DNA of 64,000 nucleotides from an uncultured Clostridia bacterium (GCA_944391805.1 CALXUY010000005.1:31874-95873); one strand, 5' to 3'. Positions 8,960-18,100 are shown, counted from the first letter of the stretch. Notes: generated by a model from the letters alone, not told the origin. Program-made: numbers and translations.

Positions 8960-9121
8960 TTTACTTTGTATTTTCTTTCTCATTTCCTGTCCACTTTTTT
9001 GACTATAGGCCACACCTTTCGAGCATGAAAAACAGGGGAGAGTGCGCTGACCGTTGCGGCAATATCATGGCCGAAACCGACCGAAAAGGCCGCGGATCAA
9101 AAATTTTTTTTGCAAAACCTC

Positions 9122-9150
9122 TTGACAAAACGCCCGAAATGCGATATACT
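9122..9150 (+). promoter_or_regulatory. Promoter of the trpB2 T-box transcript
   Basis: TTGACA (9122-9127), 17 bases, TATACT (9145-9150), close to consensus. Transcription would begin near 9157, at the 5' end of the T-box leader. Confidence 0.85.
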
Positions 9151-9156
9151 GTTATA

Positions 9157-9440
9157 AACCGATGAGAAAGTGGAGTAACAGCAGATCAGTTGCCACTCAG
9201 AGAGCCGCAGGCGGTGGAATTGCGGCGGGAAGCGCTGCTGCGAATGGGCTTTTGAGGGTGAACCGAACGCTGCCGGAGGCGGTCAGTAGGCTTCAACGGG
9301 GTGCGCTCCCGTTATCGTCAGCGCCGCATATTATGGTATGCGCAGAGAGAGGAGAGGCCGGTGAAGGGCGGATCCGATCTGGGTGGTACCGCAGGAATGC
9401 TTTCCTGCCCCAGTTGCATGGGGCGGGTTTTTTGTTTTTT
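9157..9440 (+). promoter_or_regulatory. T-box riboswitch, tryptophan specifier
   Basis: The leader contains the canonical T-box sequence GGGTGGTACCGC (9381-9392) that pairs with uncharged tRNA ends, followed by a terminator stem CCTGCCCC (9404-9411)/GGGGCGGG (9420-9427) and a long T run (9428-9440). In the Stem I region (about 9160-9265), TGG in GAATGGGCTTTTGAGGGTG is the best specifier codon, matching tRNA-Trp and the downstream gene. Low charged tRNA-Trp would favour the antiterminator and expression. Confidence 0.9.
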
Positions 9441-9494
9441 CCTGCATTGTGCGAAAAAATCAGTGTTCCGACGGAACAGAAAGGAAAACCGCTT

Positions 9495-10865
9495 ATGTCT
9501 GATCAAAAAATTCCCTACAAAATTTACCTGGATGAAACCGAGATGCCTCTGTCCTGGTACAACGTGCGCGCCGATATGAAAAACAAGCCGGCGCCGCTGC
9601 TCAATCCCGGCACGCACCGGCCGATGACGGCCGGGGAGCTTGCCCCGGTGTTCTGCGACGAGCTGATCGCGCAGGAGCTGGACGACGACACCGCCTATTT
9701 CCCGATTCCCGAAGAGATCCGCAATTTTTACCGGATGTACCGTCCCTCTCCGCTGGTGCGGGCCTACTGCCTGGAGGAAAAGCTGCAGACGCCGGCGAAG
9801 ATTTACTACAAGTTCGAGGGCAGCAACACCAGCGGCAGCCACAAGCTCAACTCCGCGATTGCGCAGGCCTACTATGCCAAAAAGCAGGGGCTGAAGGGGG
9901 TCACCACCGAGACCGGCGCCGGCCAGTGGGGTACCGCGCTTTCCATGGCCTGCGCCTATCTGGGGCTGGACTGCAAGGTGTTCATGGTAAAGGTTTCGTA
10001 TGAACAGAAGCCCTTCCGCCGGGAGGTCATGCGCACCTATGGCGCATCTGTGACTCCCTCTCCCTCGACCGAAACCGAGGTGGGCAGAAGGATTCTGCAG
10101 GAGCATCCCGGCACCACCGGCAGCCTTGGCTGTGCCATTTCCGAGGCGGTGGAGGCTGCCGAAAGCCGGGAGGGCTACCGCTATGTGCTGGGCAGTGTGC
10201 TCAATCAGGTGCTGCTGCACCAGTCGATCATCGGTCTGGAGACCAAGGCCGCGCTGGACAAATACGGCGTGAAGCCGGATATTATCATCGGCTGCGCCGG
10301 GGGCGGCTCCAACCTCGGCGGCCTGATCTCCCCGTTTATGGGCGAGCAGCTTCGCGGAGAGGCCAGCTATCGCTTTATCGCGGTAGAGCCTGCCTCCTGC
10401 CCCAGCTTTACCAGAGGAAAGTTCGCATATGACTTCTGCGATACCGGCAGGGTCTGCCCGCTGGCAAAAATGTACACGCTGGGCAGCAATTTCATTCCGG
10501 CAGCCAATCATGCAGGGGGGCTGCGCTACCACGGTATGAGCCCCGTACTCTCCCAGCTCTACCACGACGGGCTGATGGAGGCCGTTTCGGTCAGGCAGAC
10601 CGAGGTGTTTGAGGCTGCCGAGCAGTTCGCGCGCGTGGAGGGCATTCTGCCCGCGCCCGAAAGCGCGCACGCCATCAAGGTTGCCATCGATGAGGCGCTG
10701 CGCTGCAAGGAAAGCGGAGAGGAGAAAACCATTGTGTTCGGCCTGACCGGCACCGGATATTTTGATATGACGGCGTATGAAAAGTTCCACGACGGGAAAA
10801 TGACCGACTATATCCCAACCGACGAGGAGATCCGGAAAACCGTCGACCAGCTCCCGCGGGTGTAA
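9495..10865 (+). CDS. TrpB2-type tryptophan synthase beta chain
   Basis: A PLP enzyme condensing indole with serine to make tryptophan. The 456-residue product starts at MSDQKIPYKIYL after GAAAGGAAAA. The PLP lysine is in SNTSGSHKLNSA (about residue 117), and a glycine-rich phosphate-binding loop appears in IGCAGGGSNLGG (about residues 264-275). Its length and N-terminal extension fit the TrpB2 subfamily (TIGR01415-like), not the ~400-residue TrpB1. No trpA or other trp gene is nearby, so it may salvage indole. The Trp-specific T-box directly upstream strongly supports the assignment. Confidence 0.93.
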   Translation: MSDQKIPYKIYLDETEMPLSWYNVRADMKNKPAPLLNPGTHRPMTAGELAPVFCDELIAQELDDDTAYFPIPEEIRNFYRMYRPSPLVRAYCLEEKLQTPAKIYYKFEGSNTSGSHKLNSAIAQAYYAKKQGLKGVTTETGAGQWGTALSMACAYLGLDCKVFMVKVSYEQKPFRREVMRTYGASVTPSPSTETEVGRRILQEHPGTTGSLGCAISEAVEAAESREGYRYVLGSVLNQVLLHQSIIGLETKAALDKYGVKPDIIIGCAGGGSNLGGLISPFMGEQLRGEASYRFIAVEPASCPSFTRGKFAYDFCDTGRVCPLAKMYTLGSNFIPAANHAGGLRYHGMSPVLSQLYHDGLMEAVSVRQTEVFEAAEQFARVEGILPAPESAHAIKVAIDEALRCKESGEEKTIVFGLTGTGYFDMTAYEKFHDGKMTDYIPTDEEIRKTVDQLPRV

Positions 10866-11008
10866 ATCAAGCCGGGAGCTACGGCTGTTCTCCTTCTGGG
10901 GTTCCGGTGTTGACCGCAGCAATGGGCGAAACTCCGGCTTGCTGTACGGAGGAAGTGCGCGCTGTGAGGATGCCGGAGCCTGTTTGAGAACAGGGGATTG
11001 CTCAAAAA

Positions 11009-11053
11009 AACCGTTCCTGCGGGGATTTTGCCCCGGGGAGCGGTTCTTTTTTT
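11009..11053 (+). terminator. Rho-independent terminator after trpB2
   Basis: An imperfect stem from AACCGTTCCTGCGGGG to CCCCGGGGAGCGGTT, loop ATTTTG, ending in a run of seven Ts. Confidence 0.9.
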
Positions 11054-11332
11054 GCGCGGAATGCAATATGTTCGTATCAGGCGTGCCGGGCGGTCGGACC
11101 GGAGAAGCCCGTTACGAATGGTTCCCGGCCGCGGTTACATATGAGGCCGGAGGGACAAAATAGGACGGCGGAAGCGCAAAACTTTGGAGCCGCAGATATA
11201 TATGCGGCGGGAACAGGAGACATACCGGTTGGCCGGGAAGGATAGCAGATACGGTAGCAACCCGGCAATTCTTTTTGGAATGGAAATTTTTGGGAAATTT
11301 GCCCGGATCTGACGCGAAAAAACAGTCGGCGC
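11054..11332. other. Gene-free interval with a small hairpin
   Basis: No convincing ORF on either strand. GCCGCA (11189-11194) and TGCGGC (11203-11208) flank an AT-rich loop. Nothing else is recognised before the promoter at 11333. Confidence 0.5.
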
Positions 11333-11361
11333 TTGACAGAACGGCGCTTTTGTGGTACAAT
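11333..11361 (+). promoter_or_regulatory. Promoter of the glycosyltransferase gene
   Basis: TTGACA (11333-11338), 17 bases, TACAAT (11356-11361). An approximately 110-base leader follows, with GGAAAGCTC/GAGCTTTCC able to form a hairpin near 11370-11392. Confidence 0.8.
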
Positions 11362-11474
11362 ATACGGGAAAGCTCCCCTGTGAGAGCTTTCCGTCTGTCG
11401 GCTGCCGGATGGCAGACCGACCAAAATCTGCTGCAATGGAGGACAGGAGCCGTTTTTCGGTTCCGCATTGACAG

Positions 11475-12597
11475 ATGAACATTCTGATTCTTTCCTGTAA
11501 CACGGGAGAAGGGCACAATGCGGCGGCGCGCGCGATCCGGGAGCATGCCGAGCGCAGCGGCAACCGTGCGGAGATTGTGGATTATCTGAACTTTTTCAAC
11601 GAGAAGGTCAATCGCCTGACCTGTGAGACCTATACGGGTGTGGTGCGGCACGTGCCGGCCGCATTCGGCGCGTTTTATCATTTCGGCATGATGGTCAGCC
11701 GGATGATGCCGGGAGAAACCCGCTCCATTCTGTATCACGGCTCGCGTATTGCCGCGAGAAAGCTGTGGGCATATCTGCAGGAGCACCCGGCTGACGCGGT
11801 GATCTGTACGCATATGCTGGCGGCAGAGGCGGTGGCGTGGCTGCGCAATCACGGCTATGCCGTCATCGGTGGTGGTGGCGACCGACTACACCTGCTACCC
11901 CTTTCTGCGCGAGGCGGCGCTGGACTACTATATCGTTCCGCACCCGGATGTTGCGCGGAAGTGCATGGAACGCGGTATCCCGAGAGAGAAGCTGCTGGCG
12001 CTCGGCATTCCGGTCAGCGGTCGGTTTTCGGCACTGCCGGATCAAACCACCGCCAAACGGATGCTGGGGTTGCCCGACGTGCCGCTCTATCTGGTTATGG
12101 GGGGCAGCATGGGAGCGGGAAGGCTCCGCACCTTTACCCGCCGCCTGCTCCCGCGCATCGGGGATGGGCTGATGGTTGTGGTATGCGGCAGGAACGATGC
12201 GCTGCGGGAGTCGCTGGAGCGGCAGTTTGCCGGCAGAGAGAACGTGCGCATTCTCGGGTTTACCGAGGACGTCCCGGTGTTTATGGCGGCCTGCGACTGC
12301 CTCTATACCAAGCCCGGCGGGCTGACCTCTACCGAGACACTGGTCTCGGGCGCGCCTGTGGTGCATACAAAGCCCATTCCGGGCTGTGAGAGCGATAACT
12401 TCCGCTTTTTTGCCGAAAACGGGCTGAGCGTGCCGGCGAAACGCATCCGCCGGCAGATTGCGCTGGGCATTGAGCTGGCGCAGGATCCCGAAAAGCGGCG
12501 GCGGATGCGGGTAAACCAGAGCGCCTGCGCCAGACCGCAGGCCGCTTCCTCCATCTTAGAACTGGTCGGGCAGAATGTGGGCAGAGGAGCCTGCTGA
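11475..12597 (+). pseudogene. UgtP/MGDG-synthase-like glycosyltransferase, frameshifted
   Basis: The family transfers sugar from UDP-sugar to diacylglycerol, making membrane glycolipids and lipoteichoic acid anchors. The N-terminal part has SCNTGEGHNAAARAI, the MGDG-synthase nucleotide-sugar start. The second part has VVVATDYTCYPF, VPHPDVARKCMERGIP and a GT-B domain with GGSMGAG and TKPGGLTSTETL. The halves are in different frames. Removing one G at about 11868 (CATCGGTGG to CATCGTGG) restores HGYAVIVVVATDYTCYPF without a gap, so a single-base insertion is the break. It could be a real mutation or an assembly error. The repaired product would be about 373 residues. Confidence 0.85.
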
Positions 12598-12818
12598 AAA
12601 TGCCTGCGTGCTGAAGGTTTTGCGTAGCATCACTTCGTGAGCTTGCAGCCAAGGGGGATTTCGACCTCTGCGGAGGGAAAGTTTTGCAAAGCAGAAAATC
12701 AAACAGCCGCCCCGGCGGCTTTTGCCATCTGCCGCCATTTTGAGAAAAGAAAATGTGCTTTGCGCATTGGCGAAAACTTTAGCCAAACTGACGAAAGCCT
12801 TTGATTAGTCTACAGTCT

Positions 12819-12847
12819 GGGGAAACCTTATCCCAAAAGGTTTCCCC
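12819..12847. repeat. Inverted repeat between convergent genes
   Basis: GGGGAAACCTT (12819-12829) and AAGGTTTCCCC (12837-12847) are exact complements. No T tract follows directly. A weaker hairpin, AGCCGC/GCGGCT with TTTT (12705-12723), lies upstream and may end the glycosyltransferase transcript. The 12598-12949 gap has no ORF I believe. Confidence 0.5.
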
Positions 12848-12880
12848 ACAGACGGACCGCGCCTTCTTATTTTGTCTGAA

Positions 12881-12925
12881 GGGCCTCCGGAGCTTCGATT
12901 GCCGAAGCTCCGGAGGCCCCTTTTT
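12881..12925 (+). terminator. Strong 17-bp-stem terminator
   Basis: Positions 12881-12897 and 12903-12919 are perfect complements with a 5-base loop, followed by CTTTTT. It lies between two convergent genes and may also block minus-strand transcription. Confidence 0.88.
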
Positions 12926-12949
12926 GTGCTGCGCCGGTTTGGGCAGGGA

Positions 12950-14671
12950 TTATTTTTTCTGCCCGGAGAGCTGCGTTGGCCCCTTGTCGGGCGCGCCGGT
13001 AAACTCGATGTCCTCGGGGAGCGGGTAATATTTGGGCTTGGTATTGTCGCGCTGATAAAGGCGGATGTGGTCGCCTGCCGGCTGCAGGTCCACCATGTCA
13101 GGTCCGCGCCAAAGCTCGGTGTACTCGGTTCCGGTCACGGTCTCCCTGCGCTCCACGGTTTCGAGCGGGAAGCGCAGCTCCAGCGTGTCGCCGGCGTGCA
13201 GTCCGGAGATGTACAGAACGGCGCCGTCCTGTGTGCATTCCCCGGTGACGGGCCTGCCGTTGCGCAGCAGCAGCGGATCCGTACCCATCCATCCGTAAAG
13301 GCGGAATCCGGCGGCGGGAAGATCGGCCTTGGCGGTCAGGCGGATCGAGCCCTCATTGGGCAGATCGTGCGTAAGCACCCAGCGGTCGGTCTCCTTGTCG
13401 ATGTGCAGGTTCACGGCGGTGACGCCGTTTTCCTCGGTCACGGCCTGGTCCCAGAGAATGCCGAGCGCAATCGGCCCGGTGCCCACGCAGCAGCCGGCGA
13501 TCGACCGGAAGCGCACAAGCGAGATCGAGTTGGGCTCGGAGCCGCCGGTATACCCTCCGAGCAGGCGCTCCCGCAGGTGGTGATAGGTTTTGCCGTCCGC
13601 GTCCGGGCGGTCGTCGTCCGATACGATGTAGCCGGTGTATTTGATCTGGCTTTCCGAGAGATGGTTGCGGCCGAAGCGGTTGATGTCGTCCCAGTATTCG
13701 GTGTATCCACAGAGAATCAGCTCATGCGCGCAGAGAATCATGTCCTTGATGCAGCAGGTTTCGCAGTGCTCCTCCTCAGGGCGGTGCCACTGTGCGTATT
13801 CCGGCACCCAACCGAAGTCGGAGGAGATCGAGCGCACATAACGGTAAATGCTGCGCCCGGCTTGGATGTAGCGCTCGGTTCCGGTCACCCGCCCGAGGTA
13901 GACCAGTCCGGCGGCTGTCCATGCCGAGGAGTGCACATGGCCGAAAAACTCATACCTGTAGTTGAAATAGCGGGAGGGACCGAGCAGATGGTTGGCCAGC
14001 CCCTGTGCCAGATCCAGCGCGACCTCGTCCCCTGCGATGACATAGCGGTCAACCAGCGCATGCAGCATGACGGCATTGCGGATGCATTGCTCACCCCGGC
14101 CGGTGTAGCGTGTCAGATCAAAGCCGCCCTCCTTGAGGTAGACGTCGTTCGGGAACTCATAGATGGGGAGCGGCTCATAGGAGTCGCCGGACCAGAAGGT
14201 TTTGACCTTGCGCTCGATGACAAGCGACCGCATTCCCCGCACCAGCTCGGCGGCGCGCTGCTCGGCCTCGGCGTCCCCGGGGTTTTTGCGCACCATGCGG
14301 TTGAGCGCCGGCAGAATATAGCCCATCTCATGAAAGGATGCGTGCACGGTATGCGTCCACGGGTATTTTTTGTGGAAGCGCAGACCGTGCTCCCCCCAGT
14401 TGGAGAGCACCTGTCCCCGCAGCCCCTCCCACAGCTCGCGGGAGTGCGGGGCGTCCCCGAGGATCCCGCGCAGGCTGTCCACCGCCTCAAACCATGAGCC
14501 GACCAGCTCGGCGTCGTCCACCCGGCAGTGCTCGGCCTCGGCCGGCTTTTTGTGGGGCAGTGTGAGCCAGAAGGGGAGGTAGTCGTAGGCACGGTCGGTC
14601 ATGCCGTCAATGTAGTTCAGGACGCGCTCCGCGTCGCCCCGCAGATCGTATGCTTGATACTGTTTTTCCAT
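12950..14671 (-). CDS. GH127/DUF1680-like glycoside hydrolase (possible beta-L-arabinofuranosidase)
   Basis: A 573-residue cytosolic protein, with no signal peptide, predicted to have an alpha/alpha-barrel. The motif HCETCCIKD (about residues 302-310) and a later GCCVGTG (about 393-399), roughly 90 residues apart, mirror the Glu-x-Cys and Cys-Cys elements that bind zinc and catalyse in GH127 enzymes such as HypBA1. The C-terminal third is strand-rich. Overall similarity to typical GH127 members looks low from memory, so the substrate is open. It starts 5 bases after the AraC gene and would be its co-transcribed target. Confidence 0.65.
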   Translation of the reverse strand: MEKQYQAYDLRGDAERVLNYIDGMTDRAYDYLPFWLTLPHKKPAEAEHCRVDDAELVGSWFEAVDSLRGILGDAPHSRELWEGLRGQVLSNWGEHGLRFHKKYPWTHTVHASFHEMGYILPALNRMVRKNPGDAEAEQRAAELVRGMRSLVIERKVKTFWSGDSYEPLPIYEFPNDVYLKEGGFDLTRYTGRGEQCIRNAVMLHALVDRYVIAGDEVALDLAQGLANHLLGPSRYFNYRYEFFGHVHSSAWTAAGLVYLGRVTGTERYIQAGRSIYRYVRSISSDFGWVPEYAQWHRPEEEHCETCCIKDMILCAHELILCGYTEYWDDINRFGRNHLSESQIKYTGYIVSDDDRPDADGKTYHHLRERLLGGYTGGSEPNSISLVRFRSIAGCCVGTGPIALGILWDQAVTEENGVTAVNLHIDKETDRWVLTHDLPNEGSIRLTAKADLPAAGFRLYGWMGTDPLLLRNGRPVTGECTQDGAVLYISGLHAGDTLELRFPLETVERRETVTGTEYTELWRGPDMVDLQPAGDHIRLYQRDNTKPKYYPLPEDIEFTGAPDKGPTQLSGQKK

Positions 14672-14676
14672 ATGCT

Positions 14677-15633
14677 TCAGGTTTCCTTGTGTTGATTGAT
14701 ATATTCGGAGGGAAGAACTCCGGTGTATTTCTTGAACATGTGCGAGAAATGATTCTGATTGTTAAAGCCGAACATGGCGGCCAGCCCCGCAACCGTGGTG
14801 TGGTTGCCCATGTCAATGTAGTCCTTCGCCTTTTGAATGCGGTAGAGGTTGAGATAGTCCTTAAAGGTTTTGTAAAAGCATTTTTTGAACAGACGGCAGA
14901 AGTGCTCGGTGCTGTAGAGGCAGTAGGCCGCCACATCGGTGGTGCTGATGTCCTGGTCAAGGTTTTTCTCGATATATTCGGTCACCTTGGTCATGAAATC
15001 AAACTGATAGGGTTGGCTGCCTGTGCTCTCGTTCTGCAGATTTCCGCGGATGATGTGGGAATAGAACATGATGAGGTTGCTGTACACCGCAAAATGCCAC
15101 CCCGGCGTGCCCTGCAGGCAGAGCTCCACCATGTTGTCGATGCACTGGCAGAGCGCGGCGCTGCACGGGTGGGAGGACGGGATGAAGTTCTGAAAGCGGA
15201 TGCTGCGCAGATCGGCAAAAAAGCGGTTGTTCAGATTGCTCTCGCTGGGGAACAGGTAGAGCGGCTGAAACATGATACAGGTGCGCGAAAAATCGGCCGA
15301 TGGATCCGAGAGGAAGATGCCGTGCGCCTCAAAGGGGTTGACGATGACGATGTCGTTTTCCTTTGCCACAACCGTACGGTTGTTGAGGATAATGGCTGCC
15401 TGCCCCCGGTTGATGCGCAAAATTTCGATCCCCTCATGAAAGTGATAGCGGGTGAATACGTAGGCAGGGTAAAACTCATCGCTGACCGATTTGAGCATGA
15501 TTTTTCCGTTCGGCTGAAACACGTCGTTGAGCTTGACCACCTCGCGGCGCACCCCGTCGTGCATATCGTCCCGCAGGATGCAGATGGGCAGGATGGTAAA
15601 GCTCTCAGAATCGATACTTTTGTAATTGTTCAT
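14677..15633 (-). CDS. AraC-family transcriptional regulator
   Basis: A 318-residue regulator. The N-terminal half is cupin-like (YAYVFTRYHFHEGIEILRI, then NNRTVVAKENDIVIVNP and EAHGIF), as in sugar-sensing AraC proteins. The C-terminal ~100 residues carry two helix-turn-helix units (ISTTDVAAYCLYSTEHFCRL and VAGLAAMFGFNNQNHFSHMF) and end KKYTGVLPSEYINQ. The start at 15633 has AAAGGAG upstream; longer starts add Arg/Pro-rich residues not typical of the family. It is tightly coupled to the downstream GH127-like gene, so it likely controls that gene in response to a glycan product. Confidence 0.93.
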   Translation of the reverse strand: MNNYKSIDSESFTILPICILRDDMHDGVRREVVKLNDVFQPNGKIMLKSVSDEFYPAYVFTRYHFHEGIEILRINRGQAAIILNNRTVVAKENDIVIVNPFEAHGIFLSDPSADFSRTCIMFQPLYLFPSESNLNNRFFADLRSIRFQNFIPSSHPCSAALCQCIDNMVELCLQGTPGWHFAVYSNLIMFYSHIIRGNLQNESTGSQPYQFDFMTKVTEYIEKNLDQDISTTDVAAYCLYSTEHFCRLFKKCFYKTFKDYLNLYRIQKAKDYIDMGNHTTVAGLAAMFGFNNQNHFSHMFKKYTGVLPSEYINQHKET

Positions 15634-15917
15634 TCGGCTCCTTTCGGAACGGCGGGGACGCGGCGCCCCGCCGAAATGAATATGGAATCTTGATAGGTAG
15701 TATTGCCGTATTCGGCATTTGTTGCCCTGAAAACCGGCATTGCATCGGCTGCCGGAAATGCCGCGTATGTGAGTCGGCCCGGAGGCTGGAAGGGATGGGA
15801 TGTATTGCCCCGCCGGAGAGAATGCCCCCGCAGCAAGCGCCCCATACCAGGGGAGGTACGGTGTGTTCAATTGCGGATTACACAATCATCTCAGGCAAAG
15901 GGCATACAGACCGGCGC

Positions 15918-17894
15918 TCATGCGGCCGATTGGCCGGCGTCGGCGGCAGCCGATGCCTCGGAGAGCAGCTCGGCCAGCAGCGGCTCCAGCCGGCGTGCCA
16001 AGCGCTCCATGCCCTCGGCGTTGAGGTGGAAGCGGTCGTTTGCTGCCTGACTGTACAGCTCCCGGAAATCGGCGCTGTTCATATCCACCCCCGAGACCTC
16101 GGTGTCGCCGGCGTCCAGCAGGCGCACGCGGGGGTTCTGGGCGTAATTCGCCTCATAGCAGGCGATGATGCGGTTGGCGTATTCGGTGTAGCCGTAGGGG
16201 CTGCCGCCGGTCAGCTTCCATGGCGTCACAAACACAATTGTGGCGTTGGGGTAGGTTTCGAGCAGCTCCTGCACCATCCGGTTCCATGCGCCCGAGAAGG
16301 TGGCGGGGTCGAGCGAATCGACATCCCCGAGCGGTACGCCCTGCCCGCAGTCGTTCGGGCCGCCCTCAACAAAAATCAGGTCGACCTCCTCCGCGTCCGC
16401 GCGGCTCAGCTCGGTTGCCCAGCGATCCACCATCGGCGCGCGGTTGGTGACGTAATTCGAGACCGTACTGCCGTTGCGGCCGGCATTCTGAAAATCCCAG
16501 CCGTATTTGTCGGCCAGAAGCTGGAGCCAGACCTTGTCGCTGCCCAGCTTGTCGCCGGCAAACAGACTGTCGCCGATGGCCAGCACGCGCAGCGCGTCCA
16601 GCTCATCGTAGGAGACCTCGAACAGCCCGGTCAGGAAGGGCTCAATCGCCTGCCGCATCAGCAGCATTCCCTCCCGGTTGAGGTGGCTGGCGTCGTTTTC
16701 GGATTCACAGTAGCTTTTGCGGAAGTCGGCGTCGTTGACGTCAATGCCCGACACCTCGGGATCGCAGGCCCGGAAGAGCGCGACCCGCGGGTGGCTGCCG
16801 AAGCTGTGCGCAACCGTCTCGCAGAACCGTTCGGCGTAGTCGGCTATGGTGCCGACGTAGCCGTTGGCTTCGCTGCCCGGGTTTTCATGGTTGAAGGGGG
16901 AGATGCAGACGACGGTGGCGTTCGGGAATGTCTCGAGCAGGTAGGAAACCGTGACGTTGACAGCTCCGCTGAAGGTTTTGGTGTCGGTGGAATCCAGCTC
17001 GCCAAAGGGAACCCGCTGCCCGCGGTCGTTGGTGCCGCCCTCAAACAGAATCAGATCAACCGCATCGGCATCTGCGGTATTCAGTGTTTCGAGGCGCGCG
17101 ACCATCGGGTTGCGATCGGTGGTATAGTCGGAAATCGTGCAGCCTCCGCGGGAGTAGTTGGTGTAGCTCCAGCCATAGGTCTTTGCCATCAGGTTGACCC
17201 ATACGTCCTCCTGCGGGAGCTCCTTTCCGGTGAAGTAGCTGTCCGCAAAGCCGTAAACCGTCAGGCCGGAAAGCGGATACAGGGGATCTGCCTCCGGGGC
17301 TTCCGGCGTGTCGGGGTCGTCCGTGCCGGTGCCGGGGGCATCCGGGTTATCCGGCTCGGGCTCGGGCAGCTCTGCCTGGAGGGTGATGGATACGGGGAGC
17401 GAAAGTATGGCGCTCCCGGCCGGCAGTACGGAATCCAGGAAGTATTCCAGCCCCGCGATCACCGCGTCGTCGCAGCCGCCGGCAATCACCAGCTTGGTGC
17501 CGATGACCTGAATCGTAAACTGATCCTCGCCCAGACCTGCGGCGGCCTCCTCGCTCTCCTCGCGGTTGGTGCCGCCCACCAGAATCTCGCGCTCGGCCTC
17601 CTCATAGCGGCCGGGGACCAACAGATCGTCACTGTACGCGGCAGGTGTGGCGCCCCGTTCGCTGAGTGTCTGGTAAAACGCATCGCAGGCGTCGCACAGC
17701 GCCTCCGCGGAGAAGGCGGGCAGCACCAGCGCATAGTCGCGGAGGTCGATTTCCGTCGGGTCTGTCAGTTCAGGCGGAGTCGAAATATCAATTTTGGAAG
17801 AAGTTGATGTATCAGGGGAATCGGAGCCTTTACAGGAACAAAACAACAGGGCAGATAAAATAAGGAAGGAAACGATTTGTAATAATCTGTTCAT
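15918..17894 (-). CDS. Lipoprotein with shared N-terminal domain and two SGNH hydrolase domains
   Basis: A 658-residue lipoprotein. The start at 17894 has AAAGGA upstream and gives a signal peptide MNRLLQIVSFLILSALLFCS with the lipobox ending in Cys. Residues about 50-165 form the domain with EREILVGGTNREESEE. A Pro/Asp/Glu linker (about 180-205) leads to SGNH domain 1 (about 208-420) and domain 2 (about 430-650). Domain 1 has FADSYF, where GDS has become ADS, plus EGGTNDRGQ and DASHLN. Domain 2 has canonical IGDSLF, EGGPNDCGQ and DRFHLN. SGNH proteins usually deacylate glycans or lipids; a carbohydrate esterase at the cell surface is the best guess. It is transcribed away from the GH31 gene. 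Confidence 0.85.
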   Translation of the reverse strand: MNRLLQIVSFLILSALLFCSCKGSDSPDTSTSSKIDISTPPELTDPTEIDLRDYALVLPAFSAEALCDACDAFYQTLSERGATPAAYSDDLLVPGRYEEAEREILVGGTNREESEEAAAGLGEDQFTIQVIGTKLVIAGGCDDAVIAGLEYFLDSVLPAGSAILSLPVSITLQAELPEPEPDNPDAPGTGTDDPDTPEAPEADPLYPLSGLTVYGFADSYFTGKELPQEDVWVNLMAKTYGWSYTNYSRGGCTISDYTTDRNPMVARLETLNTADADAVDLILFEGGTNDRGQRVPFGELDSTDTKTFSGAVNVTVSYLLETFPNATVVCISPFNHENPGSEANGYVGTIADYAERFCETVAHSFGSHPRVALFRACDPEVSGIDVNDADFRKSYCESENDASHLNREGMLLMRQAIEPFLTGLFEVSYDELDALRVLAIGDSLFAGDKLGSDKVWLQLLADKYGWDFQNAGRNGSTVSNYVTNRAPMVDRWATELSRADAEEVDLIFVEGGPNDCGQGVPLGDVDSLDPATFSGAWNRMVQELLETYPNATIVFVTPWKLTGGSPYGYTEYANRIIACYEANYAQNPRVRLLDAGDTEVSGVDMNSADFRELYSQAANDRFHLNAEGMERLARRLEPLLAELLSEASAAADAGQSAA

Positions 17895-17937
17895 CTTTGT
17901 TAAATCCTTTCTGCAAAGTTTCAAAAAATTCGTTTTT

Positions 17938-17966
17938 ATCATAGCATTTTTGAGCTACATTGTCAA
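17938..17966 (-). promoter_or_regulatory. Promoter of the SGNH lipoprotein gene
   Basis: On the minus strand, TTGACA (17961-17966), 17 bases, TATGAT (17938-17943). Confidence 0.8.
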
Positions 17967-18017
17967 TTGCCCAAAGCGATGTTGTCAATTTAGTTCACAA
18001 GAATGTCAACATGGATA

Positions 18018-18047
18018 TAGACAATTGTTTTGGGGAAATGATATAAT
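18018..18047 (+). promoter_or_regulatory. Probable promoter toward the GH31 gene
   Basis: TAGACA (18018-18023), 18 bases, TATAAT (18042-18047), about 100 bases upstream of the GH31 start. Confidence 0.55.
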
Positions 18048-18100
18048 AAAGCGTAGATGACACACCTTTGTTTTTGCAGTTTGAACAGGAAACGAATTCT

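Larger units (their letters stand above)
7749..9009 (+). mobile_element. IS3-family insertion sequence (IS150-like)
   Basis: A roughly 1.26-kb element with overlapping orfA and orfB. Imperfect terminal inverted repeats share AAAAAAGTGGACA (7758-7770) and TGTCCACTTTTTT (8988-9000), typical of the IS3 family; outer ends are approximate and no target duplication is clear. A TATAAT box lies just inside the left end. It sits between the SpoIVFB-like gene and the T-box leader without breaking either. orfA carries a nonsense codon, so autonomous activity is doubtful. Confidence 0.85.

Noticed and set aside
9318..11066. 582-codon minus-strand frame over trpB2
   Set aside because: It lies opposite a gene with clear catalytic motifs and a T-box; high-GC DNA often leaves the opposite strand open.
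12872..14497. 541-codon plus-strand frame over the GH127-like gene
   Set aside because: The minus strand has coherent motifs, a coupled regulator and spacing; the plus frame has no domain or ribosome site.
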